NCBI GenBank assembly: GCA_028753945.1
Contig: JAPNXP010000002.1
Coordinates: 5,704,001 to 5,768,000, forward strand
Direction of reading: 5' to 3'
DNA length: 64,000 nt
Source of the DNA: Hexactinellida sp. DTS-2022
Taxonomy: Eukaryota > Porifera > Hexactinellida
The position numbers were made by a program, and so were the translations under genes. Positions 44,301-56,589 of this stretch are shown in pieces. The notes beneath the pieces are model-generated. The model was given only the letters and a program-made list of their open reading frames with translations. It made no database searches and was not told the origin of the DNA. Position 1 is the stretch's first letter; each line of letters starts with the position of its first letter.

Positions 44301-46600
44301 TTGGGTATTTTACATGATGGTAAAAATATTTCCTATTTCCAGGGGGTGTGCCACTGTGAAATTGGTGGCCAAATCATTGAAGTATATCGTATATACGCCG
44401 AGGGGCGGTGGTCTGAATGTCCGTAACAAAAAACAAGTGAGGAGTAGTGCAGTTCTGGGGAGAGAGGGAGGCCCATTGGAATGCCACAATTGCCCAAATG
44501 GTATATCTTGTGGCCGTCCGTCGCATAATTGAATTGGAGGAGGCCGCACAGCAATTGGAAAGCCAGTCTCTTAGCAGGAAAAATAGAATAGGAAATCGCT
44601 AATACTGCGCGGTGAGGTGTCGAGGGTAGAATTGAACCAAATCTTCGGTGTATATATGATCGGATGGTCCGTACATATCTAGGCGGTCTAGAATCTCAAA
44701 TATGTTTTGGGTTAAACAGAATGCCTCCTGCAGCAGGCGAGTAATGTGTCGGCGTAGATAGAGGGAGCACAGTGAAGTCAAGCTGTGACTGTGGTTCACA
44801 ATGTGTCTTACGAGGGAAGTTAGGAGGTATAGGTTGTCATCGGATGTGGTGGCCGCGTGCGAAGATGAGGGAGTCGGTGTCTATTCTGTGGAAGAGGTGG
44901 GCTCGGGTGTGGCCGATGGTGTCGATAGTGTTGGAAGCTGCGAAAAAGTTATTGGGCGGTGGGAGCGGGGTCGATTGGAGTACCCAAAAGATGTTGGGGA
45001 GTCTGTTGGTATTAAAAGTTTTTGGAAGGTCTCTTTGTGAGCTTTGTTGTTGAAATACAACTTTCGGCACCTGTCATCACATCTAGTTCCGATGAGTACC
45101 GAGGAGGACTGTCGTATCAGGGCCACCTTGAGGGCATTGAAATGTCCCAAGTACTGCTTGGAAGAGGGAGGTTGGGCGGATATTCTGTGTAGATAGTGTT
45201 CATAGATGGTGGTCAGGAGGTGCGAGGGGAGTAGACAGGCTCCTGGGCCTCATCGGCGGGAGGTAGACTAGGTTCCCCTGGCTCAGGCGAATCCGTAGGT
45301 CAGTAAGGCGAGTATGCTCACCCTGGATAGCTGCCTGGATTTTGGGTTGGGTGGGCGTTGACTCAGTCTGGTAGATTTGATAGTGTCCTGGACGGCTGTG
45401 CGGGATCAACACGGAATGACTAACCGAATGAAATCAGCGTTTCTAGGATACGCGTCGTGTCCAGCAGCCATGCGGGAGAGTTTATGATGCGATGGGAACG
45501 AGGAGGAGGAGAAACGAGGAGCACCAGGTGGAAGCATAGGTGGTTGGGCTGCGATTAGGTGGAAGACAAATGAGGTGGACGGGTGGTAGCTCTAGATACC
45601 AGGTGAAGGGTAGTAGATGGGATTGGGTGATCTTTCGTGTCATCGGATCGGCTGGGGTGTGGGTGGAGGACAACGTGACGACATAGTCGCTGCGGTGCCT
45701 CAGGTTCGAGTGTAATTCGGTACGTGCAGTGGTGGTGGCAGCTTCTGTGCACAGATCGCAGCGGTGTGCCTCATAGGTGTCCTGGGATAGCGTTATTCTA
45801 AGCCCCAGAAATGGTGACATAGAGTTTAGCCCGGTTTGCGCATGCGAAATAAGAGACGGGATGCTTTTGAGGAGGATTGGCAGGCTGAGGCTGGGCAGGA
45901 GGGATGACTGGGATGGGGATGGTGAAGTGTGCCCAGTACATCAGTGTGCTTATCTCACCTGAGGACGGCTGCTGCTGCTGGCCCCAAAGGGAGAGTTGTT
46001 TGTGCCGCGGGTGTTTCGGGCAGGTGGTGCCCAGAGAAGGGTGCACGAGAGGCAATGGCCAGCGGTGGAGTAATCGAGAGCACTTAGGAGGAGAAGTAAT
46101 AGTAGTAGTAGTAGTAGTAGTACTACTACTACTAAGAGGAGAAGGAGGGGGAGGAGTAGTGCAATCAGGAGTTCCAATGTGTTTGGCCGGAGAGGCATCG
46201 TGTTTGGTTCGGCCACACGTATAGCAGACTTGATGCCTTACCTCGACTGCTGTTGCGACACTGTGTAGGTGAGGGGTGAGAGGATCGGAAGGCATCAGCG
46301 GGTGTTCGGGGCAGGCTGTCCAAGGGCGGTGGTCATGGAGGCTGCTATTCGCGTTGCAGCTGTAGCCAACTGGCAAAATGTCTCTCGTAGGCTTTTCGGC
46401 AGATCGTTTTTATAGGAGAGGGTAGTTTGGAAGTTGAGGCGAGTATTAATTGGCCGACGATGTTTGTGTTAGTTGGCCGAGAGGAGGGTGAGCGTGGACA
46501 AACGCTGTATACATGCGTGCGCGGGCGGGCTGCTGTTAGGCTGCTACTTGGGGAATAGTGGATTGCTATCAGGTCATGGCACGGCTCCTGCACCATTTAT
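44300..46600 (-). pseudogene. GC-rich reverse-transcriptase element, heavily decayed
   Basis: On the minus strand a zinc-finger-like CYTCGRTKH segment (near 46230) comes first. About 1 kb of Pro/Ser/Thr-rich frames follow, then RT blocks in different frames: RLPNIFWVLQS and FAASNTIDTIG (template-grip region, near 45000), IYTEDLVQFYPRHL (motif A Asp, near 44640), GIPMGLPLSPEL (motif B, near 44470) and YFNDLATNF (motif C region, near 44390). Block order and spelling resemble Penelope-like or related endonuclease-poor RTs. Frames shift repeatedly, so it is dead. Base composition is close to 50-55% GC against about a third around it. No terminal repeats were found. Confidence 0.65.
46098..46135. 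repeat. GTA/TAC trinucleotide microsatellite
   Basis: About eight GTA units switch directly into TAC units, giving a small palindrome. It explains the spurious poly-Leu/Val/Ser frames here. Confidence 0.95.
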
Positions 46601-46916
46601 TGCAGGTGGTGGTGGTGGATCCAGTGGGTCAGTACGTTTTCGGTTCGGCCGGAATTTTAGAGGGGTTGAGGAGGCCATCGGGAGCAAGGGCAAACGAAGT
46701 ATTGGGATTTGGGGAGTTTGGAGCATTAATATAAAATGTCTCTATATACTGGTCAGTAAATTCAAGAATTTCCTGCATCTATATTCCAGTAGTATTCACG
46801 AATTACTGAAATTTCAGAGAATTCATGAAGTTCCTCTAATTGAAGTAAATTCGTGAATTTATCGAATTGATAAATTTGGTATTCAAGTAAATAATACTGG
46901 GATGTACATATGTATA

Positions 46917-47302
46917 CAGTAATACCTCGTTTTACGCGGTTTTTTTTACGCGTTTTCGTTTTACGCGGAACAATTTTTAATAACCAAAACTTTTTTTACG
47001 CGATCCTCAACTCGTTTTACGCGGTTTATCTATGATTTTCATACAATTAATTATCTTTTTTATGGATATTTTCGAGAATTTTTAAGATTTAGTGGTAACA
47101 AAGCGGTTCTTCATTTCCAAAAAAACAAAAATGATGATTTAGAGATAGTAGATAGTTAGGGATATAAATTTGCCGTATAGTAAGTTCATCCAAATATTTT
47201 ATTGGTCAAATGAATACATATTTGCTTCACTATTCACACTAGAGATACCCGGTTGTGGGAGGTACCCGAAGGTGTAGGGTTGCGGTGTGAAGGGAATTTT
47301 AA
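46917..47302 (+). mobile_element. Truncated pogo-like MITE (TTTTACGCG family)
   Basis: CAGTAATACCTCGTTTTACG after TA, matching 35913-36292 to GTGTGAAGGGAATTTTAA, where similarity stops abruptly. Confidence 0.88.
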
Positions 47303-47864
47303 GGATGACGTCAGAGTCTTTATGAAGATTCATGATCTCGTCATTTCGCTTTTGAATTTCAGTTTCTGCTGATCTTGTGTGTTCGTGCTGTAGAAAACGT
47401 ATTCGGTTGTAATTAGCGCGATACTGAAGGTTGTGCGAGAGAACATTGTAGGGTCAGCTTGAGGTAACCAGCTACGTCGATAGCTTGGTAGTAGCTGGTG
47501 GTCATACAACCATCCAGCACACAGTGGCACGAAATGGCAATTTGGTGGAAATACCAATTAATATGGGAGATAGGACTAAGAAATGTATTATTGCTATATA
47601 GGTTATCGACTCAAGGAAACACTTTGGTGTGATCAGATATTATGTAGGACTTCAGGGTGACAAATTATGAAGTCATTGGAATTCGCCTAAATTTAATATT
47701 AGATACAAAAATGAAATATTTTGTAAAATTTTAGTTATTCTTCTAGGATAAGGGAATTAACCATAATATTTTGCTTACTAATTTCTTCTTTGTTAATGTT
47801 AGGGGGTAATTTCTTATTTTCTCTATACAGTAAAAGTCCTGGATCACTCTGACAGATGATACGA
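47303..47864. other. Possible fragment of the RT element; otherwise nothing
   Basis: On the minus strand 47300-47430 encodes a protein-like, charged stretch (RFLQHEHTRSAETEIQKRND) that may belong to the Gag-like part of one of the RT elements. This is weak. The remainder is AT-rich. Confidence 0.3.
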
Positions 47865-47914
47865 TTAATGGAAATTGCAAACTTCAACAGCGACACGCTG
47901 CACAGTTAAAGCGC
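47865..47914 (+). repeat. 50-bp inverted repeat at inversion junction, left
   Basis: Identical over 50 bp to the complement of 53921-53970 (begins TTAATGGAAATTGC, ends GTTAAAGCGC), with no similarity immediately outside. Confidence 0.95.
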
Positions 47915-50640
47915 AGCCAACAAACCTACCTAAACCATGATCAAGACCTCAATATAGTCTCTCAGGATGGTAAGGTCTTCGAAGCTGCAGTCCTCACTGA
48001 CGCCGGTAAACGCGACATTCCTGGCAAGAAATCTAAACGATCAGACCTTGTCACTTTTCTACTAAGTACTAACTCACATAGCCCCGCAGGAGGGGCTAGA
48101 TCATACAAAACGGCTAGTACACAGCTAAGTATTATGACACGTGCTACTTCGCACTCCACCTAAATATCAACAGCGATCTAGATCCAAGTCACCTGGTCTC
48201 GAATGACCGCGACCTAAATTAGGTCGCAATCCACTTATCTGTCACAATTCTACCGGAGAAGGACACGGCAGACGAATTGTGGACGACAACCCACTAAATG
48301 TGGTAACTGCGGAGCCGCTGGACATCAACGGCGATTCTGCATGAATAACGAGCGTCGCTCTAACAACATTGGCCGTAAAGGGCCAAACGCTCGCCGCAAA
48401 GGGAACAATGACAGTCTAAGTGCGGATCACTCTCGGTCACAAATACCTACGGATCCGCTTGCATTAAGGCCCAGCGACACGCTGCCACTCGCTGGGCCTA
48501 TTGTTCACACATGGGACACAATCTGTGATCTAACCCTCCATGGAAAATGGTACAGCGCAACACCAAGCGCTATACGAGAGATGGCATTACAAACTGCCCT
48601 TTCATACACACACACGCATATTGATGAATATCGCACAAGAGATCCAGAACATTTGCTAGAGTCAGATCTAATGCTACAACTATTATGGCTTGGCAGCGCA
48701 TGCCACTTCGATGTTGGACGTAACCAACTACCAACACGTCGCAAACTAATACCTAGCACGCTTACCTTAGGTCTTACGAAACTATTCTACTATGCTAGAC
48801 GACGTGTGGCCCACATATTCGCAAAACAGACAAAGGCACGGGCCTCGCTATCCAATCAAAAGCCTGGTTACTAACAGAACGAGCCAAGGTAATCCTAGAT
48901 TCTACTAAATACCGAATCGCCTCCTATCCATCAACCTACGATAGACACAATGCGTCTCGTATATATCTTATGCAAAAGATCCACAAAAATAAGATACCTG
49001 TACCAGGACGAATCCTCGTTCAGGGTTTCTCATTTATGGAGGCAAGCGCCAAGTTTATCAGTTTCTTTGGGTACGCAATCTTAAAAGAACTTACTACAGA
49101 GTTAAACTTTCACCAATGTCGCGCCGAATACGAATACAAAGGCTTAGACATGGCACTATCACAAATCTATGACCTTCAAGATACTACGGGATCACCGACT
49201 CTCACAGAACTAGATGTAGAGAGTTGCTACCCCTCTCTACAACACCATAATGTAGATATTACATTCTAGTTCTTCTTCGAATATGTTCCAGAACATCTTC
49301 TACCACTCTATCTCAACGTCTGGGCTAGATCACTGTATCTACTTAACCATACGCTAATACAAGTCGAGGTAATTGTCTATAAACAGACCTCATGACTGAG
49401 TCAAGGAAGTGCATCTGCACCATATCGAGCGGATTTCACGTTATTCCGACTAGACCTACTGTTTCGACGAAACAATCCGGGCTACTGGGCAGGACGATAT
49501 CTTGATGACATCTTACTAATCGTACCCGCTACTATCGATAATAACCAAATAGTTAGTAACCTACAAGAATTATATCAGGCTGACAACCTATACATCACTA
49601 TACAACATGCCGGTACACACGGACGAGCCGCCTGGCTAGGCTTCGAAATCTCTCCTACCGCCGAATATACAGTCACATAAAACCTACCTGTGTGAACTTA
49701 TTCGCTCCCTCTACGACTCTATCTCGCCACGATTACATTTTGGCTACCTCATCATTATGGCCATACGATTTGTTCTATTCACCTCTACAGCAACACTATT
49801 CCAAACTATCTGGAAAGCTTCAGTGACACTCTTCCCGCTCGAGGCTATCCATCTGAAATTACAGACATGATAATAGAAAAGATCAGTACGATAAAGGATT
49901 CGACGCACGAACTGATGCAGGACACAATCACATACGACTTCAATTTGGATACTGGCTACGCCAAACAAAAAGTTGGAGACTCATGCATAAGGCACAGTTC
50001 CCATATCGTTCCCTATGGGAGAATACTCTCAATAGCACTGAACTACTACACATCGACCAAGTTCTTTCACGAGATTTCCTAGGAACAAATCCTACTATTC
50101 GACCAAGCCCTACTTGGACAATCGCAACCGTATTTCCTACGGTACCAACGCCATTAATAGGACCCGGATCAGTACCTACAGTCCCGGTCCCATCACCAGA
50201 TCGCATAAGCAATCCTAGTACTGGTAGCATCTACTCACCTCACTCTATGGACTCGAACGAAAGCGACCTACAAGGTCCTGATTGGTGGAGAGCTGACACT
50301 CGACTCTCAATTATGCCAATAGACATGACATGGCATGATCTAATCACCACTCAATTCACCGGAAACACATGAGGCGGGGCTACCACAGACAGCCCATTAG
50401 AACATCCTCTAAGAGTCGGAGCACCTATAAGTGGTACCAGCTCTGACCTACTACTAGCTAGTCCGTTCTCTACAGTACTGAACGAAAAGAACACTTATCT
50501 ACCGTTACTTCTGGAAGAACCAGAAATGGAACAGCTCGAGGAACAAAAAGAGATTTTCCGAGCACGAATTATTCCAATTGCTGCACAATGGCACGATAGG
50601 TGGAAATATCGAATAATTGTGTAACTTAAAATCTATCTGG
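47865..50640 (+). pseudogene. Zinc knuckle + Penelope-type RT (C-terminal half of split element)
   Basis: The frame entering from the 50-bp junction continues to a stop near 48162. A perfect CX2CX4HX4C zinc knuckle (CGNCGAAGHQRRFC) lies at 48299-48340, followed by a 177-codon frame. RT blocks follow: DKGTGLAIQ, IYLMQKIHKNKIPVPGRIL (48955-49015), TELDVESCYPSL (motif A, near 49205), QGSASAPYRADF (motif B region), RYLDDILLIV (motif C, near 49497) and WLGFEIS. Next is a LPARGYPSEI helix typical of the segment after Penelope-type RTs. Stops at about 49266 and 49394 and several frameshifts make it dead. No GIY-YIG endonuclease is visible; the rest (TNPTIRPSPTW...) is Pro/Thr-rich. Confidence 0.75.
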
Positions 50641-51077
50641 AATTAGTTATAGCGTATTCTCCAGATTCGTAAACCTATAAGTAAATGCGAATTACAAAGC
50701 AACTCAAGTGATATCTCTATAATTTTGCTAATCATGGTAGACAACCACAAAATTCTTAATATGATTTTTCAAGGTTTCATATTAGTAGTTTAGGAATTCA
50801 AGCATGCATTTCAACTCTATAGTAATTAGGCATTTTGTAAGTTATGAATAGGGAGTATTTTTAGAGCTCTTTCTAATGGTAAGATTATAATTAACGTATC
50901 TTCTGAGTAATTTATGATATTCTAATTTCAAAACAATATGGAATTTCTCTATTTAGTATTGGTAGCTTTACGTGCTGAAACTGATGCAACTAATTTTGCC
51001 TGTTGTTGCCCGTTGTAAATTAAGAAGTATTTTATAGTAAATTGTATTTATAACATAATAAAACAATTCCTAGGTTA
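50641..51077. other. No gene seen
   Basis: AT-rich sequence between the RT remnant and the foldback; nothing recognised. Confidence 0.5.
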
Positions 51078-51084
51078 CCCGGAG

Positions 51085-52582
51085 CAGGGAATTCTTTAAT
51101 ATAGGGACTGTAAACTTCGTTTTACGGTAAAATTAGCGTAGGCCTAAAACAGTATTGTTACTTATTGATATCCCGTAATCCGCTAATGCTAGACATAGGA
51201 AATGTATTATTGTCTTATAGGAAGTCATATTTTGGGAGTCCAACGGTAATATTGGTTTATCGAAAATATTTGTGGAATGTAAGTTATGCGATTTTCACAC
51301 CCTTCCATATATGGTAATTTTGTTAAAATCTCGAGATTACTTAACTTTATACATATGAAATGTATGATTTTCGTACAGGAAATCATATTTTGGGAGTCCA
51401 ACGGTCATATTGGTTTATCGAAAATATTTGTGGAATGTAAGTTATACGATTCTCACACCTTTCCATATATGGTAATATTGTCAAAATCTCGAGATTAGTT
51501 AGTTTTATACATATGAAATTTATTATTGGCGAATGGGAAATGGGAATTCATATTTAGGGACTGAGTAGATCACATTGATTTACCTAAGGCGTTCCCATTA
51601 GCCTATATTATTATTTTGGCACTCTCCACAGGAGGATTGCCCCGACCCTGTTTTGTAGTTTAGCTAATACTTACATATCAGATATCTGTCATTATGTTGT
51701 TTATTAAAAAACAACAAGGCTGGATTCGGTTAACCGGTTACCGTTGCTGACATCGGTTAACGATTAGAGATTTTATTAACCAGTTAGCCGGTCTGTTGAA
51801 TAACAGTAGAGTTATTGGGAAATTAATGTATAAAGTATTAAATATTTTTGAATTTTATCTGAATATGTAGTCCTAAATCCATTTCTCATCACCACTTAAT
51901 ACATTTTATTGGACAACATTGATTTAAATATAGATTTGAAAGAAACTTATCAAGATTTTTTAATAAACAACATAATGACAGATATCTGATAGGTGGGAAT
52001 TAGCTAAACTACAAAACAGGGTCGGGGCAATCCTCCTGTGGAGAGTGCCAAAATAATAATATAGGCTAATGGGAACGCCTTAGGTAAATCAATGTGATCT
52101 ACTCAGTCCCTAAATATGAATTCCCATTTCCCATTCGCCAATAATAAATTTCATATGTATAAAACTAACTAATCTCGAGATTTTGACAATATTACCATAT
52201 ATGGAAAGGTGTGAGAATCGTATAACTTACATTCCACAAATATTTTCGATAAACCAATATGACCGTTGGACTCCCAAAATATGATTTCCTGTACGAAAAT
52301 GATACATTTCATATGTATAAAGTTAAGTAATCTCGAGATTTTAACAAAATTACCATATATGGAAGGGTGTGAAAATCGCATAACTTACATTCCACAAATA
52401 TTTTCGATAAACCAATATTACCGTTGGACTCCCAAAATATGACTTCCTATAAGACAATAATACATTTCCTATGTCTAGCATTAGCGGATTACGGGATATC
52501 AATAAGTAACAATACTGTTTTAGGCCTACGCTAATTTTACCGTAAAACGAAGTTTACAGTCCCTATATTAAGGAAGTCCCTG
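51085..52582. mobile_element. Large foldback element, 7-bp TSD, copy 2
   Basis: Same family as 1516-3011. Ends CAGGGAATTC and GAAGTCCCTG; duplication CCCGGAG (51078-51084, 52583-52589), 7 bp. Arms hold the same two 166-bp tandem units. It differs by an extra AACAACATAATGACAGATAT block in both arms. Being in both arms, that change suggests arm homogenisation or gene conversion. Confidence 0.87.
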
Positions 52583-52589
52583 CCCGGAG

Positions 52590-53920
52590 TTAGCCCAAAA
52601 AAACCTTAAATGTTTTTTTGTGAGGAGCTTAGAATTTTTAGCCATTATTTTACCCAAATCTTATTAAAATTTATATTATGATTGATTATTAGATTAGCTC
52701 TCAACGCAATTTCTACACTTTTGAACAACGGTTGGAAGCATATAACTTTTACATCTCTAATCTAGAGAAAAGTTCAAGTTTATATAGTGTTTACTTTTCG
52801 CACTACTGGAGTGACTATTCGGAATTTTCCTGAAATATTGAACATTCCAGAATTACTGACTTGTCACTCGAGTATGTGTGAAATGTAAACATGAGATCAG
52901 AAATCGAACTTCATCGCCCCTAACTAGATAGTTAGTACTAACTTAATATGCATTAACATCGCATTGATAACTACCCAATTCTCTCGGAAATCCTTTATAT
53001 AGTCAATTACGATCAATTTTCAAAAAATATTGAATAATAATAGCACGTCATTTAGTTCCAGATTCACATATTTGGCTGTAACTCCGTAAGTATACGAGTT
53101 AGAGAGTCAAACTTTTATTTGAATAATAGCTGATAGAATAGGCTGGAGGCTGGGATTAATGTAACAATTTAAATTTTGGTTTTAAATTGCAGGTGACCGG
53201 AGGCCTTAAGGCTCTCCAGCCCTACTGAGCAAACTCGTTTTTAAGTGTTATTCTATGACTACATCGTATAATGAATCTATGAATATTCTCACCTCAACTT
53301 GCGAATGCATACCTTTCCCATAGCATCAATTACAAAAATAGCACTATATGGAATCAATACAAATATCCATATAGTTATTTATACAGGTTACTTTGCGATT
53401 ATTCTGCTATGGTTATATATTAAGTCGATATGCCTATTGATCAATTGTATAAAGTATCCAGGTAGGGAGCTATGAAGCCAGATTCACAAAAATGATTATA
53501 ACTTCTTTTAAAACACGTCATCCCTTCTGAATTTTCGATAATTTGGCTATCAAACATTTATGATGTGCCTATTTTATTAGTGTTACACAAGTTTATGTTT
53601 TATTTTTGGAAATAACTCTCCATTGCTCCCTACCTAATACATTTATCTATTGATTACACTAAAGTTCATAGCTCCACTATAGACACAGTTCTTAGCAAAT
53701 TTTATGAATTGGGGTCAGGTTTTGCTGATCCCCGGGATTTTTCTAATGAGATTTCTTCATTATGTAAACTTTGGCTGCCCATAATTTGTTTTTTATCGAA
53801 TAGAATTTGCTCAAACATTGCAGAAGCATTTACCCATATATTCTATGCAACATTCAGGAAAAACCTCGATTTTTCGAAAAATTGGGGGATTTCAGGGTTC
53901 AGTAGGGCTGAAGGGCCTTA
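52590..53920. other. No gene seen; dispersed repeats
   Basis: 52940-53150 is a diverged copy of 32130-32380. CTTAAGGCTCTCCAGCCCTA (53203) and its near complement at 53896-53920 bracket about 700 bp without a gene. The 70-codon frame at 53709-53921 has no motif. Confidence 0.5.
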
Positions 53921-53970
53921 GCGCTTTAACTGTGCAGCGTGTCGCTGTTGAAGTTTGCAATTTCCATTAA
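53921..53970 (-). repeat. 50-bp inverted repeat at inversion junction, right
   Basis: Complement of 47865-47914, identical at all 50 positions. Confidence 0.95.
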
Positions 53971-55330
53971 GGTGAATGTTGGCACCTGGAATTTTGGAAA
54001 CTGTACCTTCGGTTTCATTGCAAAGCTCATAGTATTTCCAGCTATGTAGGTAGCAGGGAGAGTACTTGCAGTGAATGTTTTTATAATAATTACCATCTGC
54101 AAGTCGATGATAGGAGCATATCCGCTCCTTATTGCCCAATTGGATATTAATTTCCTGGAAGATATATGAGCATTCACGTCGTTCATCCTTTTGACAGCTT
54201 TTTGTAGGTAAGATCTTTCCCACGCTTGGCTGACTTTCTCTTGTATACTCGCGAGTGTATTATGGAGTTCGGTATAGGAGAAGATGATGATGGTCCACTC
54301 TCGCTGGCTTAGGGCGGAACCATCACGCATCCTTACTTCGTCTCGCTGGACTCGAAGAATATCAATGACCTCTCTGTTCATAAGCCAAGGTTGTTGGCAA
54401 GCGGGTGCAAAGCGGAAGGTAGCGCATCGTATTTTATCTCTCTGTAGGCGTAGATATTTTGGTAGGTCAACGTCAAGTACTCTAGCATATGTGGCTGTGC
54501 TAATGGCTTTTGTGTTGGTCAATGCTTGTACCGTAATATCTCGTAGTTTTGTTATAACGCGCTTTGCTTCTGCATTAGCTAAAACATCTCCGTTGTTCAT
54601 GACGTGAATATTGTGTACGTCGTTAGTGAGAGTATAGCGCGAGATTGCGTCTGAAGCTTTAGTAAAGTACTCTAAATCGAGAGATTTTTCTTCGGGGAAT
54701 GCATTAATTTCTTCGAAGATTTCAGTGAACCACTGTCTCTGTATTCCACTAATCAGTGTAGCCATCTGGCTACATATGAACACCGAGTGAGCAGTTTCGT
54801 TCTCTGAGTTGGCGGACATTGACTAGCAGTTTCGCGGCTACCTCTTTTCTATATTCATCTCGGTTCTTAGTAGGATAGCGACGATTTAATGTTTCTCTTT
54901 CTGCGTCATTTATCCAGCTTTTTGGTATTATGGCCCGCATTTGATTGTATTTAGACGCGTCTACGGTAGGGTCTATTCCTACTGCAGTAGTCCATTTCAC
55001 AATGTATTTGATAGATCGATCGATTCGGTCGATTTTGTGTGCGATGGAGAATATCTCATAGTGCTTCGTCTTTAGCTTCTCTTCTGCCCGTCTGAGTATC
55101 CGTATGTTTGTACTCTTTGACCGTCTGTTTAGGAATGAGAGGAAGGTGGTAGGCCCACGGTCAGCAGTTCTTCGTAGAGTGAACTGGTCGCGAAGGATCT
55201 TCCTAATAAAGCCAGTGTCAAATCCGTATCTCTTGGTGTATTCATTGTAGTTGATAAAGTCAGCTCCCTCCAGTTCTGTAACATTAGGTTGTGAGTGTTA
55301 ATTACTAATATATCCCTCACCAAAAATGAC
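53921..55330 (-). pseudogene. Gag-like N-terminal half of the split RT element
   Basis: The minus-strand frame is open from about 55315 (TELEGADFINYNEYTKRYGF) to 54770, then shifts by one base near 54800 into a 297-codon frame (SENETAHSVFICSQMATLIS to FTLMEIANFNSDTLHS) ending at 53926. A second frame through the junction (GNCKLQQRHAAQLKR) is the one that continues at 47865-48160 on the plus strand. The protein is helical and rich in Arg, Lys and Glu, with no enzyme motif; position before a zinc knuckle and RT suggests a Gag-like nucleic-acid-binding protein. There is no family name I can give. Confidence 0.6.
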
Positions 55331-55675
55331 GAATATGCTTACACATTGTCAGATATTACGTCTTAAGTATAATACAAAATTTTATAAATAAAGAAACTAA
55401 TTCCTTTCAACTTATCAATGTCCTTGACATTCAATGCAAATGTCGATTATTTAAATATATACGATGCATTGAGAATAAATTTCGAGGAGAGAAATTAGAG
55501 CAAAATAAGGCAGGCTGCACAAACAGAATTTTTTGTTGATGTATTTAAAGGAACATTGTTAATAAGACGCTAAGATGACATAAGTCCTAAGCTAAACGAT
55601 TGTGGTAGTGCCAAAAACTTCATAAATATAATAATTAATTAATTACGTACACTATAATCTATACTGCGATAGACC
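55331..55675. other. No feature seen
   Basis: AT-rich sequence upstream of the Gag-like frame; it may include the element's 5' untranslated part, but no end was recognised. Confidence 0.4.
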
Positions 55676-55930
55676 CAGTAGGGTACAAATCATTGAAATC
55701 AACCCTAACAAAATCATTCTGAAATTTCCCCAGTGGGACGTGGGGTACAAAACGACCCCAACAAAATCAATCTGAATTTGCCCCAGTGGGGTACAAAACG
55801 ACCCCAACAAAGTCAATCTGAATTTGCCCCAGTGGGGTACAAAGCTACTCCAACAAAATCAATCTGAATTTGCAACAGTGGGGTTTAAAACGATTATTTT
55901 ACCCAACATTTTCCAGGGGTACAAATGTAC
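55676..55930 (+). repeat. 46-bp tandem repeat, about 5 units
   Basis: TGGGGTACAAAACGACCCCA begins units at 55741, 55787, 55833 and 55879, with a diverged, longer unit before them. Each unit contains GGGGT...ACCCC, a potential small stem. Confidence 0.92.
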
Positions 55931-55949
55931 CCCAGGGATGCCACGAAGG

Positions 55950-56565
55950 GTTAATCACTTAGGAGTTAAATTTTTCATCAATAAATGTGGACATCACTTT
56001 TTTCATCTTCAATAAATTAAATATAAAGAAAAACAAAAGTCACAAATGAAATCGCTGCACTCAAATGATCGAACTAAATGAGAGCGGTCCAAAACCGTTG
56101 AGATTTTGTTTCTAGGTTGTATATGAGTCATAATATGACTCCCGCAATTGCAATAATTGTGTTTGGAGATAGCGGGGTTTGAAAAAAAGTGTCCCCTATG
56201 GCAGTGGCTTAGGTGGACGACACTAAAAAGTCTGTATCATTGAAAGTTTATAATATTTTTCTATAAGATTTGAAAATAAGATGCGATATATGCTGTTCTA
56301 TCCAAATATATGATAAAACCTATATGTGGCTATGTCCCAAAATTATCACTTTCTAGGGTATACTGCAACCGGCAACCAACATCAGAACCCCTGTATTTTT
56401 TCAAAGCTCGAGGTGAGTCAAACTGGAAAAATAATTGGAATATTTCTCAGAAATTTCGTGAGAGTCCACATGGGTATCCACACAATCCGAAAACGCAATA
56501 AAAACGAGATTTACAATAGTTTGAGATTTTATCGAATTTGGGATTTTGTAGAGTATACCTGAACC
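55950..56565 (-). mobile_element. TTAA MITE, truncated copy E
   Basis: Right end GAGTATACCTGAACC precedes TTAA (56566-56569). The body is the reverse complement of 25848-26430 (TTGAGATTTTGTTTCTAGG, GTGTCCCCTATGGCAGTGG) and stops near the 46-bp array. Confidence 0.85.
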
Positions 56566-56589
56566 TTAAGTGCTTCAACACATATAAAA

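Noticed and set aside
45904-46224. 106-codon and 88-codon poly-Val/Leu frames
   Set aside because: Created by the GTA/TAC microsatellite within the decayed RT element.
45482-46596. Separate genes for the Pro/Ser/Thr-rich minus-strand frames
   Set aside because: They form one decayed retroelement with repeated frameshifts and are included in the 44300-46600 entry.
53709-53921. 70-codon frame next to the inversion junction as part of the RT element
   Set aside because: It lies beyond the 50-bp junction, has no RT or Gag similarity and AT-rich background composition.
55676-55930. CRISPR-like array
   Set aside because: Contiguous 46-bp tandem units without spacers.
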